Assembly: GCA_036390175.1 (NCBI GenBank)
Contig: DASWCG010000341.1
Location: forward strand, 1-9,287
DNA from: DASQHY01 sp036390175
GTDB lineage: Bacteria > Acidobacteriota > Terriglobia > Acidiferrales > UBA7541
Reading direction: 5' to 3'
DNA length: 9,287 nt
Of the stretch, positions 1-6,827 are shown piece after piece (the first letter of the stretch is position 1; every line of letters begins with the position of its first letter). Made by a program: the position numbers and the translations under genes. A model generated the notes under the pieces. It did no database searches. It was not told the origin of the DNA and saw nothing but the letters and a program-made list of their open reading frames with translations.

Positions 1-195
1 GACCCGCGCGGCCGCCGCTACTTCTGGCTCCACGAGCAGCAAATGGATAAGGACATCGAAGAAAACACCGATTACGCCGCCATCCGCGACGCCGCCATCG
101 CCGTCACCCCGCTGCACCTCGACCATACCCACGCCACCTCCCTCAACCATCTCTCCCACTGGGCCAAGCTCCTCGAATCCGCCCTCAAAAAGTGA
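1..195 (+). CDS. surE: 5'/3'-nucleotidase SurE, C-terminal fragment
   Basis: Frame 1 is open from the window edge to TGA at 193-195, giving 64 residues with no start. The fragment opens with DPRGRRYFWL, resembling the Asp-Pro-Arg-Gly-Arg-x-Tyr-Tyr-Trp segment of SurE. It continues through an acidic stretch with a Thr-Asp-Tyr-Ala-Ala-Ile core and an Ala-Val-Thr-Pro-Leu-His-Leu-Asp strand, matching the family's late 'T-D-x-x-A-x-x-x-G-x-x-S-I-T-P-L' block. SurE proteins are metal-dependent cytosolic phosphatases that remove phosphate from nucleoside 5'- and 3'-monophosphates. The metal-binding N-terminal half lies outside the window, so catalytic integrity cannot be judged. The tail beyond the last strand is about 25 residues and ends in Lys-Lys. 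The next gene is on the same strand 91 bases on, with no clear terminator between them. The family call rests on a short but characteristic segment. Confidence 0.82.
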   Translation, partial: DPRGRRYFWLHEQQMDKDIEENTDYAAIRDAAIAVTPLHLDHTHATSLNHLSHWAKLLESALKK

Positions 196-286
196 CCGAA
201 GGTCAGCACTTTGAAACAGCTTGCGCGATTCTCTGAACTTTGCTCCAATCCCGGAGCCGGCGGCACCTCCATTCAATGAAACGAAC

Positions 287-1582
287 ATGAAATTTGGACG
301 GCGGGAATTCATACAGACGGCAGCCGCGATCCTCGCCGCTGCGCGGACAGGCGCCTCGGCCGGGCTCGATTGGCTGACCGCAGGCGCACGAACTATACTG
401 CCGGGGAACCGCTCGGGAGCACAGACTATGAGCGCGAAAAAAACCTACGATGTGGCCGTCATCGGCGCGGGAGTCTTTGGTTCGTGGATAGCCCTGCATC
501 TCGCGAAAGCAGGGAAGAAAGTCGCCTTGCTCGACTCCTACGGCCCGGCAAACGCCCGCGGCAGTTCCGCGGGTGAATCGCGCATCATCCGCATGGGCTA
601 CGGCCCCGACGAGCTTTACACGCGCTGGGCCATGCGCGCATTGACGCTTTGGAAGGAATTCTTCGAGCGGACGGGCAACCCTCTTTTCCATCGCACCGGA
701 GTGCTGTGGCTGGCCGGCGCGAAAGACGCTTACACGCAGGCTACCGCGGCGACGCTCGCGCGCGTGGGCGTTCCCACGGAGCGGATGTCTCAGGCGGACC
801 TTGAAAAACGCTTTCCGCAATTCCATCTCGACGGCGTCGAGTGGGGCCTGCTCGAACCGGAAAGCGGGGCGCTGATGGCGCGGCGCGCGGTGCAGGCCGT
901 CGCCGAATCCGCAGTGCAGGCCGGCGCGGAGTTGATCTCTGCAGCCGCTGCAAGACCAACCGGCCGCGGATCGCTCGACGCCGTAAGAACCGCCGCCGGC
1001 GGCGAGGTTCATGCCGGAACGTTTGTATTTGCCTGTGGCCCGTGGCTCGGAAAAATCTTTCCCGAATTGCTGAGCGAACGAATCTTTCCCAGCCGCCAGG
1101 AGGTTTTCTTTCTGGGGGCGCCCGCGGGCGACGATCGCTTTGCGCCCCCCGCGATGCCCACATGGATTTTTCTGGCCGATGAAGTTTACGGGTTGCCGGA
1201 CCTGGAGAGTCGCGGATTCAAGATTGCTTTCGATGCGCACGGCGAGCGCGTTGACCCGGACACGCAATCGCGCGTGGTTTCGCCGGAGTCCGCGGCGGCC
1301 ATTCGCAAGTACGTGGCGCGGAGGTTCCCGGCCATGAAAGACGCTCCGGTGGTGGAAACGCGCGTCTGCCAGTATGAAAATACTTCGAGCGGCGATTTTC
1401 TGATTGACCGCCACCCCGGCTTTTCCAACGTCTGGCTGGTCGGCGGCGGTTCGGGCCACGGGTTCAAGCACGGCCCCGCGCTCGGCGAATATCTCGCCGC
1501 GCAAATCATCGACGGCGGCGCCGTCGAGCCGCGATTCTCTCTGGCCACGAAGCAGAGCGTGCAAAAGCGTGCGGTGTATTGA
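287..1582 (+). CDS. FAD-dependent oxidoreductase of the DAO / monomeric sarcosine oxidase family, with Tat leader
   Basis: From ATG 287 the product is 431 residues. Residues 1-20 hold a twin-arginine motif (GRREFIQ) followed by an Ala-rich hydrophobic stretch and an Ala-Ser-Ala site, so Tat export of the folded flavoprotein is likely. The FAD-binding Rossmann motif GAGVFG is at 60-65, with Leu-Leu-Asp ending the second strand. Then come the family blocks SRIIRMGYG and FHRTGVLWLAG, a Phe-Lys-Ile segment with Lys312, and a C-terminal block with SGHGFKHGP. Cys361, in VCQYENT, aligns with the Cys that carries covalent FAD in monomeric sarcosine oxidase and N-methyltryptophan oxidase. The family oxidises secondary amines such as N-methyl amino acids, giving an aldehyde or imine plus H2O2. 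The residue four after Lys312 is Asp where sarcosine oxidase has His269, so the substrate may differ. A second start at 428 would give a leaderless 384-residue enzyme close to the usual family length of about 390. A TTG at 221 is in frame but lacks a ribosome site. Confidence 0.85.
   Translation: MKFGRREFIQTAAAILAAARTGASAGLDWLTAGARTILPGNRSGAQTMSAKKTYDVAVIGAGVFGSWIALHLAKAGKKVALLDSYGPANARGSSAGESRIIRMGYGPDELYTRWAMRALTLWKEFFERTGNPLFHRTGVLWLAGAKDAYTQATAATLARVGVPTERMSQADLEKRFPQFHLDGVEWGLLEPESGALMARRAVQAVAESAVQAGAELISAAAARPTGRGSLDAVRTAAGGEVHAGTFVFACGPWLGKIFPELLSERIFPSRQEVFFLGAPAGDDRFAPPAMPTWIFLADEVYGLPDLESRGFKIAFDAHGERVDPDTQSRVVSPESAAAIRKYVARRFPAMKDAPVVETRVCQYENTSSGDFLIDRHPGFSNVWLVGGGSGHGFKHGPALGEYLAAQIIDGGAVEPRFSLATKQSVQKRAVY
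415..430 (+). promoter_or_regulatory. Internal ribosome binding site and alternative ATG in the oxidoreductase gene
   Basis: GGGAG at 415-419 lies eight bases before an in-frame ATG at 428-430, which is better spaced than anything upstream of the Tat-leader ATG at 287. The protein from 428 begins MSAKKTYDVAVIGAG, directly at the Rossmann fold, as cytosolic family members do. It may be a second start or simply chance spacing inside the leader-linker region. Confidence 0.4.
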
Positions 1583-1621
1583 TTTCGAAAAATTGCAGAA
1601 GAGGAGCGCGGATTCGCCGCA

Positions 1622-2935
1622 TCAAAATTTGAACGTGGCGTTGTTGGGCGGAGGCGATTGGCGTTGGCCGCGTTTCGGCCGCCGCGCCTTCGCGGCGTAG
1701 AGAAAACGGTCGGCGGCGGCCAGCAGTTTTTCGATGGTCGCCCCGTCTTCGGGATACACCGCAGCGCCGATGCTGGCGGAGATCGGCGGCGTTTCCTTGT
1801 CTTTCAGCAGCCGCTCGCGGATGCGCACGATGACGTGCTGCGCTTCAGTGTCGCCGGTCTCCGGAAGCACCAGGGCGAATTCATCTCCGCCGTACCGCGC
1901 GGCGGTATCAATCGTGCGGCAATTGATGCGCAGGACGTTGGCCAGCCGGCACAGCGCCCGGCTGCCGACCAGATGGCCCAGCGTATCGTTGATCTTTTTC
2001 AATCCGTCCAGGTCGAGCAGCAGCACGGCGAACGGACGGCTCGTTCGCCCTGACCGCTCCATCTCGGTGTCGAGCACATCGAGAAGACGGCGGTAATTTG
2101 CCAGACCCGTCAGCGCGTCGCTTGACGCCAGGTGGTTCACTTCGTCGAACAGCCGGGCGTTATCCAGCAACGCGCCGCCGAGAATCACCGCGAACGCCGT
2201 CACGATCAGAAGCTGCGCGAAAGCAAAAGGCGCGTCCAGCACGCGCTCGGACTGGCAGGCGGCGATTTGCGCCGCGGCATGCAGCCAGGTGGAGGAATAA
2301 ATGGCGCGGTCGAATGCGGAGTTGGTCGTTGCCAGCCGGCGCCTAAATCCAAAGCCCGCCATCCAGTACAGCGGGGCCGGCAGAAGATTCCAGGGACTTG
2401 GCAGAATGGCTCCCGGCAGGGCGTTGATTTCTTGCGGGAGGTGGCGAAGGGCAATGGTAATGAAGTACGTCAAAACGACTACCGCGAACAACGCGCCGCC
2501 AATCTCGAAGCCCGGGTGGCGCGACCTGGGCAGAAATCGGTCCACGACGATCGCCACGAGAAGCAGCGCTGCCAACAGCATCCGGGCCGGCCACCAGGCA
2601 AACGGGGCCCACTGGATTCGCTGTGGTGCGCCGGGTAGCAAGCGGAAAAACAGGATGCTCGATCCAAGGATGATCGCGCTGGTCAACAGGAATCCTGCTC
2701 CGAGGATGAGCGAGATGCGGTCTCGCGTGCCGCGAAATCGCACCAACGTGACCGCGGAAAAAATCAGCGCGATCAATCCGGAAATGATTTGCAGATATCC
2801 TTGAGCAACCGAATCCGGAACGTGCGGCCGCTGGCGGAGCCACAGGGAAAAAACAAAAATGCCGGTGAATCCCGCCAGATGAGGAAGGCTACCCGCCAAT
2901 AAATTGGAGCGCCCGGATTGGTCTATGTCTCCCAT
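1622..2935 (-). CDS. Membrane-anchored diguanylate cyclase (GGDEF domain)
   Basis: The product is 437 residues, from ATG 2935-2933 to TGA 1624-1622. The first 260 residues form a polytopic membrane module. Clear hydrophobic segments lie near 17-33, 43-65, 74-97, 114-131, 145-163 and 235-257, with less certain ones near 183-197 and 213-226. A short cytoplasmic linker leads to the cyclase domain, which starts at DALTGLANYR (273-282). Asp308 in LLLDLDG and the Lys-Lys-Ile-Asn-Asp turn are expected metal and substrate contacts. The signature GGDEF is intact at 349-353. Arg340 and Asp343 form an RxxD inhibitory site exactly five residues before it. This should therefore be an active enzyme making cyclic-di-GMP from two GTP, with product feedback inhibition. 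The membrane module resembles MASE-type sensors in layout, but I cannot assign it to a named family or a ligand. The C-terminus is a basic, Pro-rich tail. The gene converges on the flavoenzyme gene, 39 bases away, without a strong terminator. Confidence 0.93.
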   Translation of the reverse strand: MGDIDQSGRSNLLAGSLPHLAGFTGIFVFSLWLRQRPHVPDSVAQGYLQIISGLIALIFSAVTLVRFRGTRDRISLILGAGFLLTSAIILGSSILFFRLLPGAPQRIQWAPFAWWPARMLLAALLLVAIVVDRFLPRSRHPGFEIGGALFAVVVLTYFITIALRHLPQEINALPGAILPSPWNLLPAPLYWMAGFGFRRRLATTNSAFDRAIYSSTWLHAAAQIAACQSERVLDAPFAFAQLLIVTAFAVILGGALLDNARLFDEVNHLASSDALTGLANYRRLLDVLDTEMERSGRTSRPFAVLLLDLDGLKKINDTLGHLVGSRALCRLANVLRINCRTIDTAARYGGDEFALVLPETGDTEAQHVIVRIRERLLKDKETPPISASIGAAVYPEDGATIEKLLAAADRFLYAAKARRPKRGQRQSPPPNNATFKF

Positions 2936-2988
2936 ACTCTGCTCGCTCGGGCGGACTGGCGAACAGCTTCAGTGTAACAAGGTGCGCC

Positions 2989-3017
2989 GATATAAGCCCC
3001 GCGCTGCTCGTTCGCAA
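2989..3017 (-). promoter_or_regulatory. Candidate sigma70-type promoter for the diguanylate cyclase gene
   Basis: On the minus strand, TTGCGA (complement of 3012-3017) and TATATC (complement of 2989-2994) are separated by exactly 17 bases, each matching the consensus at four of six positions. The predicted transcript would begin near 2982 and leave an untranslated leader of roughly 45 bases before the ATG at 2935. No strong Shine-Dalgarno sequence precedes that ATG. This is a match by eye only. Confidence 0.3.
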
Positions 3018-3055
3018 TTGGGCACATCGAGTACCAGTGCATCGGCGGCAGCAAT

Positions 3056-3083
3056 TTTACGAGGCCTCTATCCTCTTGATAAG
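3056..3083 (+). promoter_or_regulatory. Weak candidate promoter upstream of the leader ORF and PLP-enzyme gene
   Basis: TTTACG at 3056-3061 and GATAAG at 3078-3083 are spaced by 16 bases, and each matches the sigma70 consensus at four of six positions. Transcription would start near 3090, just before the GGAG at 3093-3096 that serves the short ORF at 3102. It sits back to back with the minus-strand candidate at 2989-3017, as expected for a divergent promoter region. The match is weak. Confidence 0.2.
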
Positions 3084-3101
3084 AAAAGGGTTGGAGAAGA
3101 G

Positions 3102-3185
3102 ATGCATTTTTCAACCGGCCTAGCCCGTGTTCCCCATGATATGGTTCAATTTGACGTTGCTAATCGCTCTGCAGGGAATCTCTGA
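3102..3185 (+). CDS. Possible 27-residue leader ORF upstream of the PLP-enzyme gene
   Basis: An ATG at 3102 is preceded by GGAG at 3093-3096 with a five-base gap, one of the better ribosome sites in the window. The frame runs 27 codons to TGA at 3183-3185, only six bases before the ATG of the class V PLP enzyme and in the same frame. The stop overlaps the GAGG (3184-3187) that is the closest ribosome site of the next gene, so its translation could affect initiation downstream. The peptide starts MHFSTGLARVP and has no run of any one amino acid of the kind seen in classical attenuators, no membrane segment and no family I recognise. It may equally be an unused chance ORF in the spacer. Confidence 0.25.
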   Translation: MHFSTGLARVPHDMVQFDVANRSAGNL

Positions 3186-3191
3186 GGCCCG

Positions 3192-4403
3192 ATGACTCCA
3201 CCGAACTGGCCAGTCATCCGCGAGCAATTCCCCGCGCTGCGGGACAAGGTCTTCCTCGACGCCGCCTGCGTCAGCCTGGCGCCGCGCGTGGCCACCGATG
3301 CCATTTCGCGTTTTCTGGATATGGTCGTGCATTGCCCCGCGCCGTCCTCCACGCTGCATCACATCGCCATGGACGAAATGCGCAACGCGGCGCGGTCGCA
3401 AGCGGCGCGCCTGTTGCATGCGCACGAGGACGAGATCGCTTTGGTGGAAAGCACGTCGCACGGCTTGAACCTTGCCGCGGGGACGATTCCGCTCGAGCCC
3501 GGCGATCGCGTCCTGCTGAGCGATCTCGAGTTCCTCGAAGTCGCGCTGCCGTGGATTCAGCTCGCCCCTCGCGGTATCGGTGTTGACGTCGTGCCGCATC
3601 GCAACGGGGAAGCGCTCGTCGAATCATTTGCCGAGCGCGTAACCCCAAAAACAAAAGTCATCGCCCTCAGCTCCGTCCAATGGAGCAACGGGTACCGCTG
3701 CGACCTCGGAGCTTTCAGCGCGTTTTGCCGGGAGCGTGGAATCTGGCTGGTGGTGGATGCCATTCAGCAACTCGGAGCGGTTCCCATCGATGTTCAAAAA
3801 ACACCGGCGGACTTTTTCGCCTGCGGCGGGCACAAATGGCTGAATTCACCCTTTGGGGCGGGGTTCCTCTACGTGCGCAGAGAATCGCAGGCCCGGCTGC
3901 GCCCGGGATTGACGGGCTATCTGAGCGTGGAGCCGCCCGCGGGCGGATGGGGCGACTACTTTCAAACACCGGCGATCACGCCGGTGCAGAACTACCAATT
4001 CTGCGGGAGCGCGCGGCGATTCGAAACCGGCGGAACATCCAACTACCCGGGAAATGTGGGACTGGCTGCATCGCTTTCGCTGATTCACGAAATCGGGATG
4101 GAGCAAATCGCGGCGAGGATCCTTGCGCTTACCGACCATTTGCTCGCGGGCCTGCAAGCTTTGCGGGTCGAGGTGGTCACGCCAAAAGCGCGCCAGAACC
4201 GTTCCGGGATTGTGACCTTCAGCGCAGGCTCGGCGGCGCGGAACCTGGCGCTCATGAACCGCCTCCTGGAAAGGAAAATTCTGGTTTCCGTGCGCTACAC
4301 CTCGCAGGTCGGCGGCGTGCGCGTCTCCACTCACTTTTTCAATTCACCAGAGGACCTGGACCGCTTGCTCAACGCCGTCGAGGATTCGCTTCCCAGCGTG
4401 TGA
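3192..4403 (+). CDS. PLP-dependent class V aminotransferase-fold enzyme
   Basis: The product is 403 residues. The N-terminus reads IREQFPALRDKVFLDAACVSL, with Phe-Leu-Asp-Ala-Ala as the usual class V opening. Positions 86-93 (ESTSHGLN) form the cofactor phosphate-binding turn. Asp189 in VVDAIQQLG contacts the PLP ring nitrogen and Gln192 stacks near it. Lys215 in GGHKWLNSPFGAGFLYV is the Schiff-base lysine. RFETGGTSNYP (276-286) and VRVSTHFFNSPEDLDRLL (377-394) are the late family blocks, with the Arg expected to bind the substrate carboxylate. This superfamily covers cysteine desulfurases, isopenicillin N epimerase-like proteins, kynureninases and related lyases. The last Cys is Cys271, and no Cys occurs in the C-terminal region where NifS/IscS/SufS enzymes place their catalytic one, so sulfur transfer by that mechanism is unlikely. 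No substrate can be assigned. The start has GAGG four bases upstream. The M28 peptidase gene follows 122 bases later on the same strand. Confidence 0.88.
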   Translation: MTPPNWPVIREQFPALRDKVFLDAACVSLAPRVATDAISRFLDMVVHCPAPSSTLHHIAMDEMRNAARSQAARLLHAHEDEIALVESTSHGLNLAAGTIPLEPGDRVLLSDLEFLEVALPWIQLAPRGIGVDVVPHRNGEALVESFAERVTPKTKVIALSSVQWSNGYRCDLGAFSAFCRERGIWLVVDAIQQLGAVPIDVQKTPADFFACGGHKWLNSPFGAGFLYVRRESQARLRPGLTGYLSVEPPAGGWGDYFQTPAITPVQNYQFCGSARRFETGGTSNYPGNVGLAASLSLIHEIGMEQIAARILALTDHLLAGLQALRVEVVTPKARQNRSGIVTFSAGSAARNLALMNRLLERKILVSVRYTSQVGGVRVSTHFFNSPEDLDRLLNAVEDSLPSV

Positions 4404-4421
4404 TGCCGGGGATTTTATTTG

Positions 4422-4427
4422 TATAAT
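4422..4427 (+). promoter_or_regulatory. Perfect -10 box (TATAAT) upstream of the M28 peptidase gene
   Basis: TATAAT at 4422-4427 lies just after the PLP-enzyme stop (4403) and about 100 bases before the peptidase ATG at 4526. It sits in a local AT-rich patch within otherwise GC-rich DNA. The -35 region is poor: the best hexamer is GTGATG at 4400-4405 with a 16-base spacer, three matches of six. If used, the transcript would start near 4434 with a leader of about 90 bases. This would let the peptidase be expressed apart from the gene before it. Confidence 0.4.
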
Positions 4428-4512
4428 GGCGCGCTCGGCTGGCTGTCGGAAATTTTCGGAGTCTTGACGGCAGTTCTTCCAGCATCTTGCAACTCGTCCG
4501 ATACAGCTCGCC

Positions 4513-4528
4513 GAGGGGGGAGAAAATG
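4513..4528 (+). promoter_or_regulatory. Ribosome binding site fixing the M28 peptidase start
   Basis: The purine tract GAGGGGGGAG (4513-4522) ends three bases before ATG 4526. The start is chosen here rather than at an in-frame TTG at 4487 because this ATG has the ribosome site and opens directly on a signal peptide, whereas the TTG adds 13 residues that would push the signal peptide inward. Confidence 0.65.
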
Positions 4529-6796
4529 AAAATTTCGCTTCGGTTTGCGTCCTGCGTTGTAGTTCTGTTTTTCCTGATGCCTCTCGCTGCCGATGAGCCG
4601 CCGCTGGCGGGCTTCTCGGCGGCATCCTCGCGCGCCGAGCGCGCCTGGGAGGGCAAGTTCCGCGAGATCCCCAGCCCGGAAAACATGCACAGCTATATGC
4701 AGCGCCTTTCCGCGCGCCCTCATCATGTCGGCTCTCCCTACGACAAAGACAATGCGGAATGGATCGCCGCAAGGTTTAAGGAGTGGGGGCTCGATACGCA
4801 CATCGAACAGTTCGACGTGCTGTTCCCCACTCCCAAAGAGCGCATGGTTGAACTCGTGGAGGGCGGGCCGCATTTCACCGCGAAACTCCAGGAGCCCGTC
4901 GTGGCCGATGATCCCACGTCGAATCAAACGGCGGAGCAATTGCCCACCTACAATGCGTATTCCATTGATGGCGAAGTCACCGCTCCGCTGGTGTATGTCA
5001 ATTACGGCATCCCCGATGACTACGAGCAACTCGAGCGCCTGGGAGTTTCCGTCAAGGGAGCCATCGTCATCGCGCGGTACGGCGCTTCCTGGCGGGGGAT
5101 CAAGCCAAAGGTCGCCGCAGAACACGGCGCCCTCGGCTGCCTGATTTATTCCGACCCGCGAGAGGACGGCTACTTCGAAGGCGAAGTGTTTCCGCAAGGA
5201 GCGTGGCGGCCGAAAGAGGGTGTGCAACGGGGCAGCGTGGAAGACATGCCGCTGTATCCGGGCGATCCGCTGACGCCGGGTGTCGGAGCGACTCCGAAAG
5301 CAAAGCGGCTGGCCATTAGCGAGGCTCCCACGCTGACAAAGATTCCCGTGCTGCCGATTTCCTATTCGGATGCGCAACCCTTGCTGGCGGCGCTTCGAGG
5401 GCCGGTGGCCCCGGCAAACTGGCGCGGCGCGCTATCGCTTACGTACCATATCGGCCCCGGCCCGGCCAAAGTGCATTTGAAGGTGCGCTCCAATTGGGAC
5501 ATCAAACCGATCTACGACGTGATCGCCAAGATTCCCGGATCGCTGTATCCGGACGAGTGGGTGATCCGCGGGAATCATCACGACGCCTGGGTGAACGGGG
5601 CCGAAGACCCCATCTCCGGCCAGGTGGCCCTGATGGAGGAAGCGCGCGGGCTGGGCGAGCTGCTGAAAGCGGGCTGGAAGCCGAAGCGCACGGTGATCTA
5701 CTGCGCGTGGGACGGCGAGGAGCCGGGCCTGCTGGGCTCGACGGAATGGGCGGAAGAGCATGCCGAGGAATTGAAGCAGCACGCTGTCGCGTACATCAAC
5801 TCCGATTCGAACGGCCGCGGCTACCTCAATGTGGGCGGCTCGCATACGCTCGAGAAATTCATCAACGATGTGGCGCGGGATATCCAGGACCCGGAGAAAA
5901 AGATTTCGGTTTGGAAGCGCCGGCAACTCCGGGAGATTTCCCTGGCTCGCTCGGCGGACGACCGCCAAGGCATTCGCCAGCGGATGGACACGCGGATCGA
6001 GGCGCTGGGCTCGGGCTCCGATTGGACTGTGTTTCTGCAGCACCTGGGCATTGCGTCGCTGAGCCTCGGATATGGCGGCGAAAGCGGGGGCGGCATCTAC
6101 CACTCCATCTACGATGATTTTTACTGGTACACGCACTTTGGCGACCCGGACTTCGCCTACGGAAAGGCTCTGGCGCAGACTGCGGGAAGCGCGATGCTGC
6201 GCCTGGCGGATGCCGACCTGCTGCCGTTTGATTTTTCGGACTTCGCCGAGACAGTTCAGCGATATGTCCACGAACTGGAAAAACTCGCCAAGGACCAGAC
6301 CGACGGAATCCGCGAGCGGAATCTGGAGATCGAGGAAGGCGTCTTCACCGCGACGTCTGATCCGAAGAAGCTGTATGTTCCTCCATCCCTCGAGGAGATC
6401 CCGCCACACCTGAATTTTGCGCCGCTCGAAAACGCTGCGGACGCCCTCGCGCACAGCGCGCAGCGTTATGAAAAGGCTCTGGCCAAAGCGCGCGAAGACG
6501 GCGGCGCGGGTCTGGCAAACGCGGGAATCGCCCAAGTGAACCGCATGCTCTTCGAAAGCGAGCGCAAATTGACAGCGGAGGAGGGACTGCCGGTGCGCCC
6601 GTGGTTCAAGCACCTGCTGTACGCTCCGGGTCTCTACACCGGCTACGGCGTAAAGACGGTTCCCGGAGTCCGTGAAGCCATCGAACAGAAAAAATGGAAG
6701 CAGACGGAATCGGAGATCGCGCGCGTGGCTGCGCTGATCGAGGGCGAAGCCGCCTGGATTGACGCTGCCGCCGCAAAACTCGCGGCCATACACTAG
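4526..6796 (+). CDS. Secreted M28B metallopeptidase (glutamate carboxypeptidase II / transferrin-receptor-like)
   Basis: The product is 756 residues. Residues 1-22 form a Sec signal peptide (basic start, hydrophobic core, Leu-Ala-Ala before Asp-Glu), so the enzyme is probably periplasmic or secreted. A protease-associated (PA) domain occupies roughly 140-300, including IVIARYGASWRG and YSDPREDGY. The zinc peptidase domain follows: His351 in GNHHDAW, Asp361, Glu398-Glu399 in WDGEEPGLLGSTEW, Asp427 in YINSDSNG and His526 in IYHSIYDD. Spacing matches human GCPII (His377, Asp387, Glu424/425, Asp453, His553), so both zinc ligands and the catalytic Glu are intact. From about 630 to the end is the helical dimerisation domain with LPVRPWFKHLLYAPG. 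The family removes single residues from peptide ends as a homodimer. Residues that give GCPII its glutamate preference are largely absent (see findings), so the specificity is open. The length equals full-length GCPII-type enzymes. The gene converges on the membrane-protein gene at 6892. Confidence 0.93.
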   Translation: MKISLRFASCVVVLFFLMPLAADEPPLAGFSAASSRAERAWEGKFREIPSPENMHSYMQRLSARPHHVGSPYDKDNAEWIAARFKEWGLDTHIEQFDVLFPTPKERMVELVEGGPHFTAKLQEPVVADDPTSNQTAEQLPTYNAYSIDGEVTAPLVYVNYGIPDDYEQLERLGVSVKGAIVIARYGASWRGIKPKVAAEHGALGCLIYSDPREDGYFEGEVFPQGAWRPKEGVQRGSVEDMPLYPGDPLTPGVGATPKAKRLAISEAPTLTKIPVLPISYSDAQPLLAALRGPVAPANWRGALSLTYHIGPGPAKVHLKVRSNWDIKPIYDVIAKIPGSLYPDEWVIRGNHHDAWVNGAEDPISGQVALMEEARGLGELLKAGWKPKRTVIYCAWDGEEPGLLGSTEWAEEHAEELKQHAVAYINSDSNGRGYLNVGGSHTLEKFINDVARDIQDPEKKISVWKRRQLREISLARSADDRQGIRQRMDTRIEALGSGSDWTVFLQHLGIASLSLGYGGESGGGIYHSIYDDFYWYTHFGDPDFAYGKALAQTAGSAMLRLADADLLPFDFSDFAETVQRYVHELEKLAKDQTDGIRERNLEIEEGVFTATSDPKKLYVPPSLEEIPPHLNFAPLENAADALAHSAQRYEKALAKAREDGGAGLANAGIAQVNRMLFESERKLTAEEGLPVRPWFKHLLYAPGLYTGYGVKTVPGVREAIEQKKWKQTESEIARVAALIEGEAAWIDAAAAKLAAIH

Positions 6797-6827
6797 AGCG
6801 GGTCCTGTCCTGTTGTGCCTAACTTGG

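Noticed and set aside
203..1564. A 453-codon open frame on the minus strand opposite the flavoenzyme gene.
   Set aside because: Its translation is Arg/Pro/Gly-rich with no recognisable domain, while the plus-strand product has clear FAD-binding and family motifs; a GC-rich shadow frame.
1583..1621. Possible two-sided terminator in the 39-base gap between the convergent flavoenzyme and cyclase genes (GCGG/CCGC stem).
   Set aside because: The stem is only four pairs and the nearest T-run is not adjacent on either strand.
1680..1697. Perfect hairpin: seven-base stem CGCCGCG/CGCGGCG with a four-base loop near the 3' end of the cyclase gene.
   Set aside because: It lies inside the coding region in an Ala/Arg-rich, GC-rich stretch and has no T-tract on either side, so codon composition explains it.
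2904..3101. In-frame upstream extension of the short leader ORF, back to 2904, overlapping the cyclase start.
   Set aside because: The extension has no ribosome site, runs across candidate promoters and encodes no recognisable sequence; only the part from 3102 has a good start.
4464..4493. TTGACG at 4464-4469 as the -35 box of a second promoter for the M28 gene.
   Set aside because: With 16 to 18 base spacing the matching -10 positions (around TTGCAA) do not resemble TATAAT.
5432..6793. A 453-codon open frame on the minus strand opposite the M28 peptidase gene.
   Set aside because: It mirrors the codons of a peptidase whose zinc ligands are all intact and shows no domain of its own.
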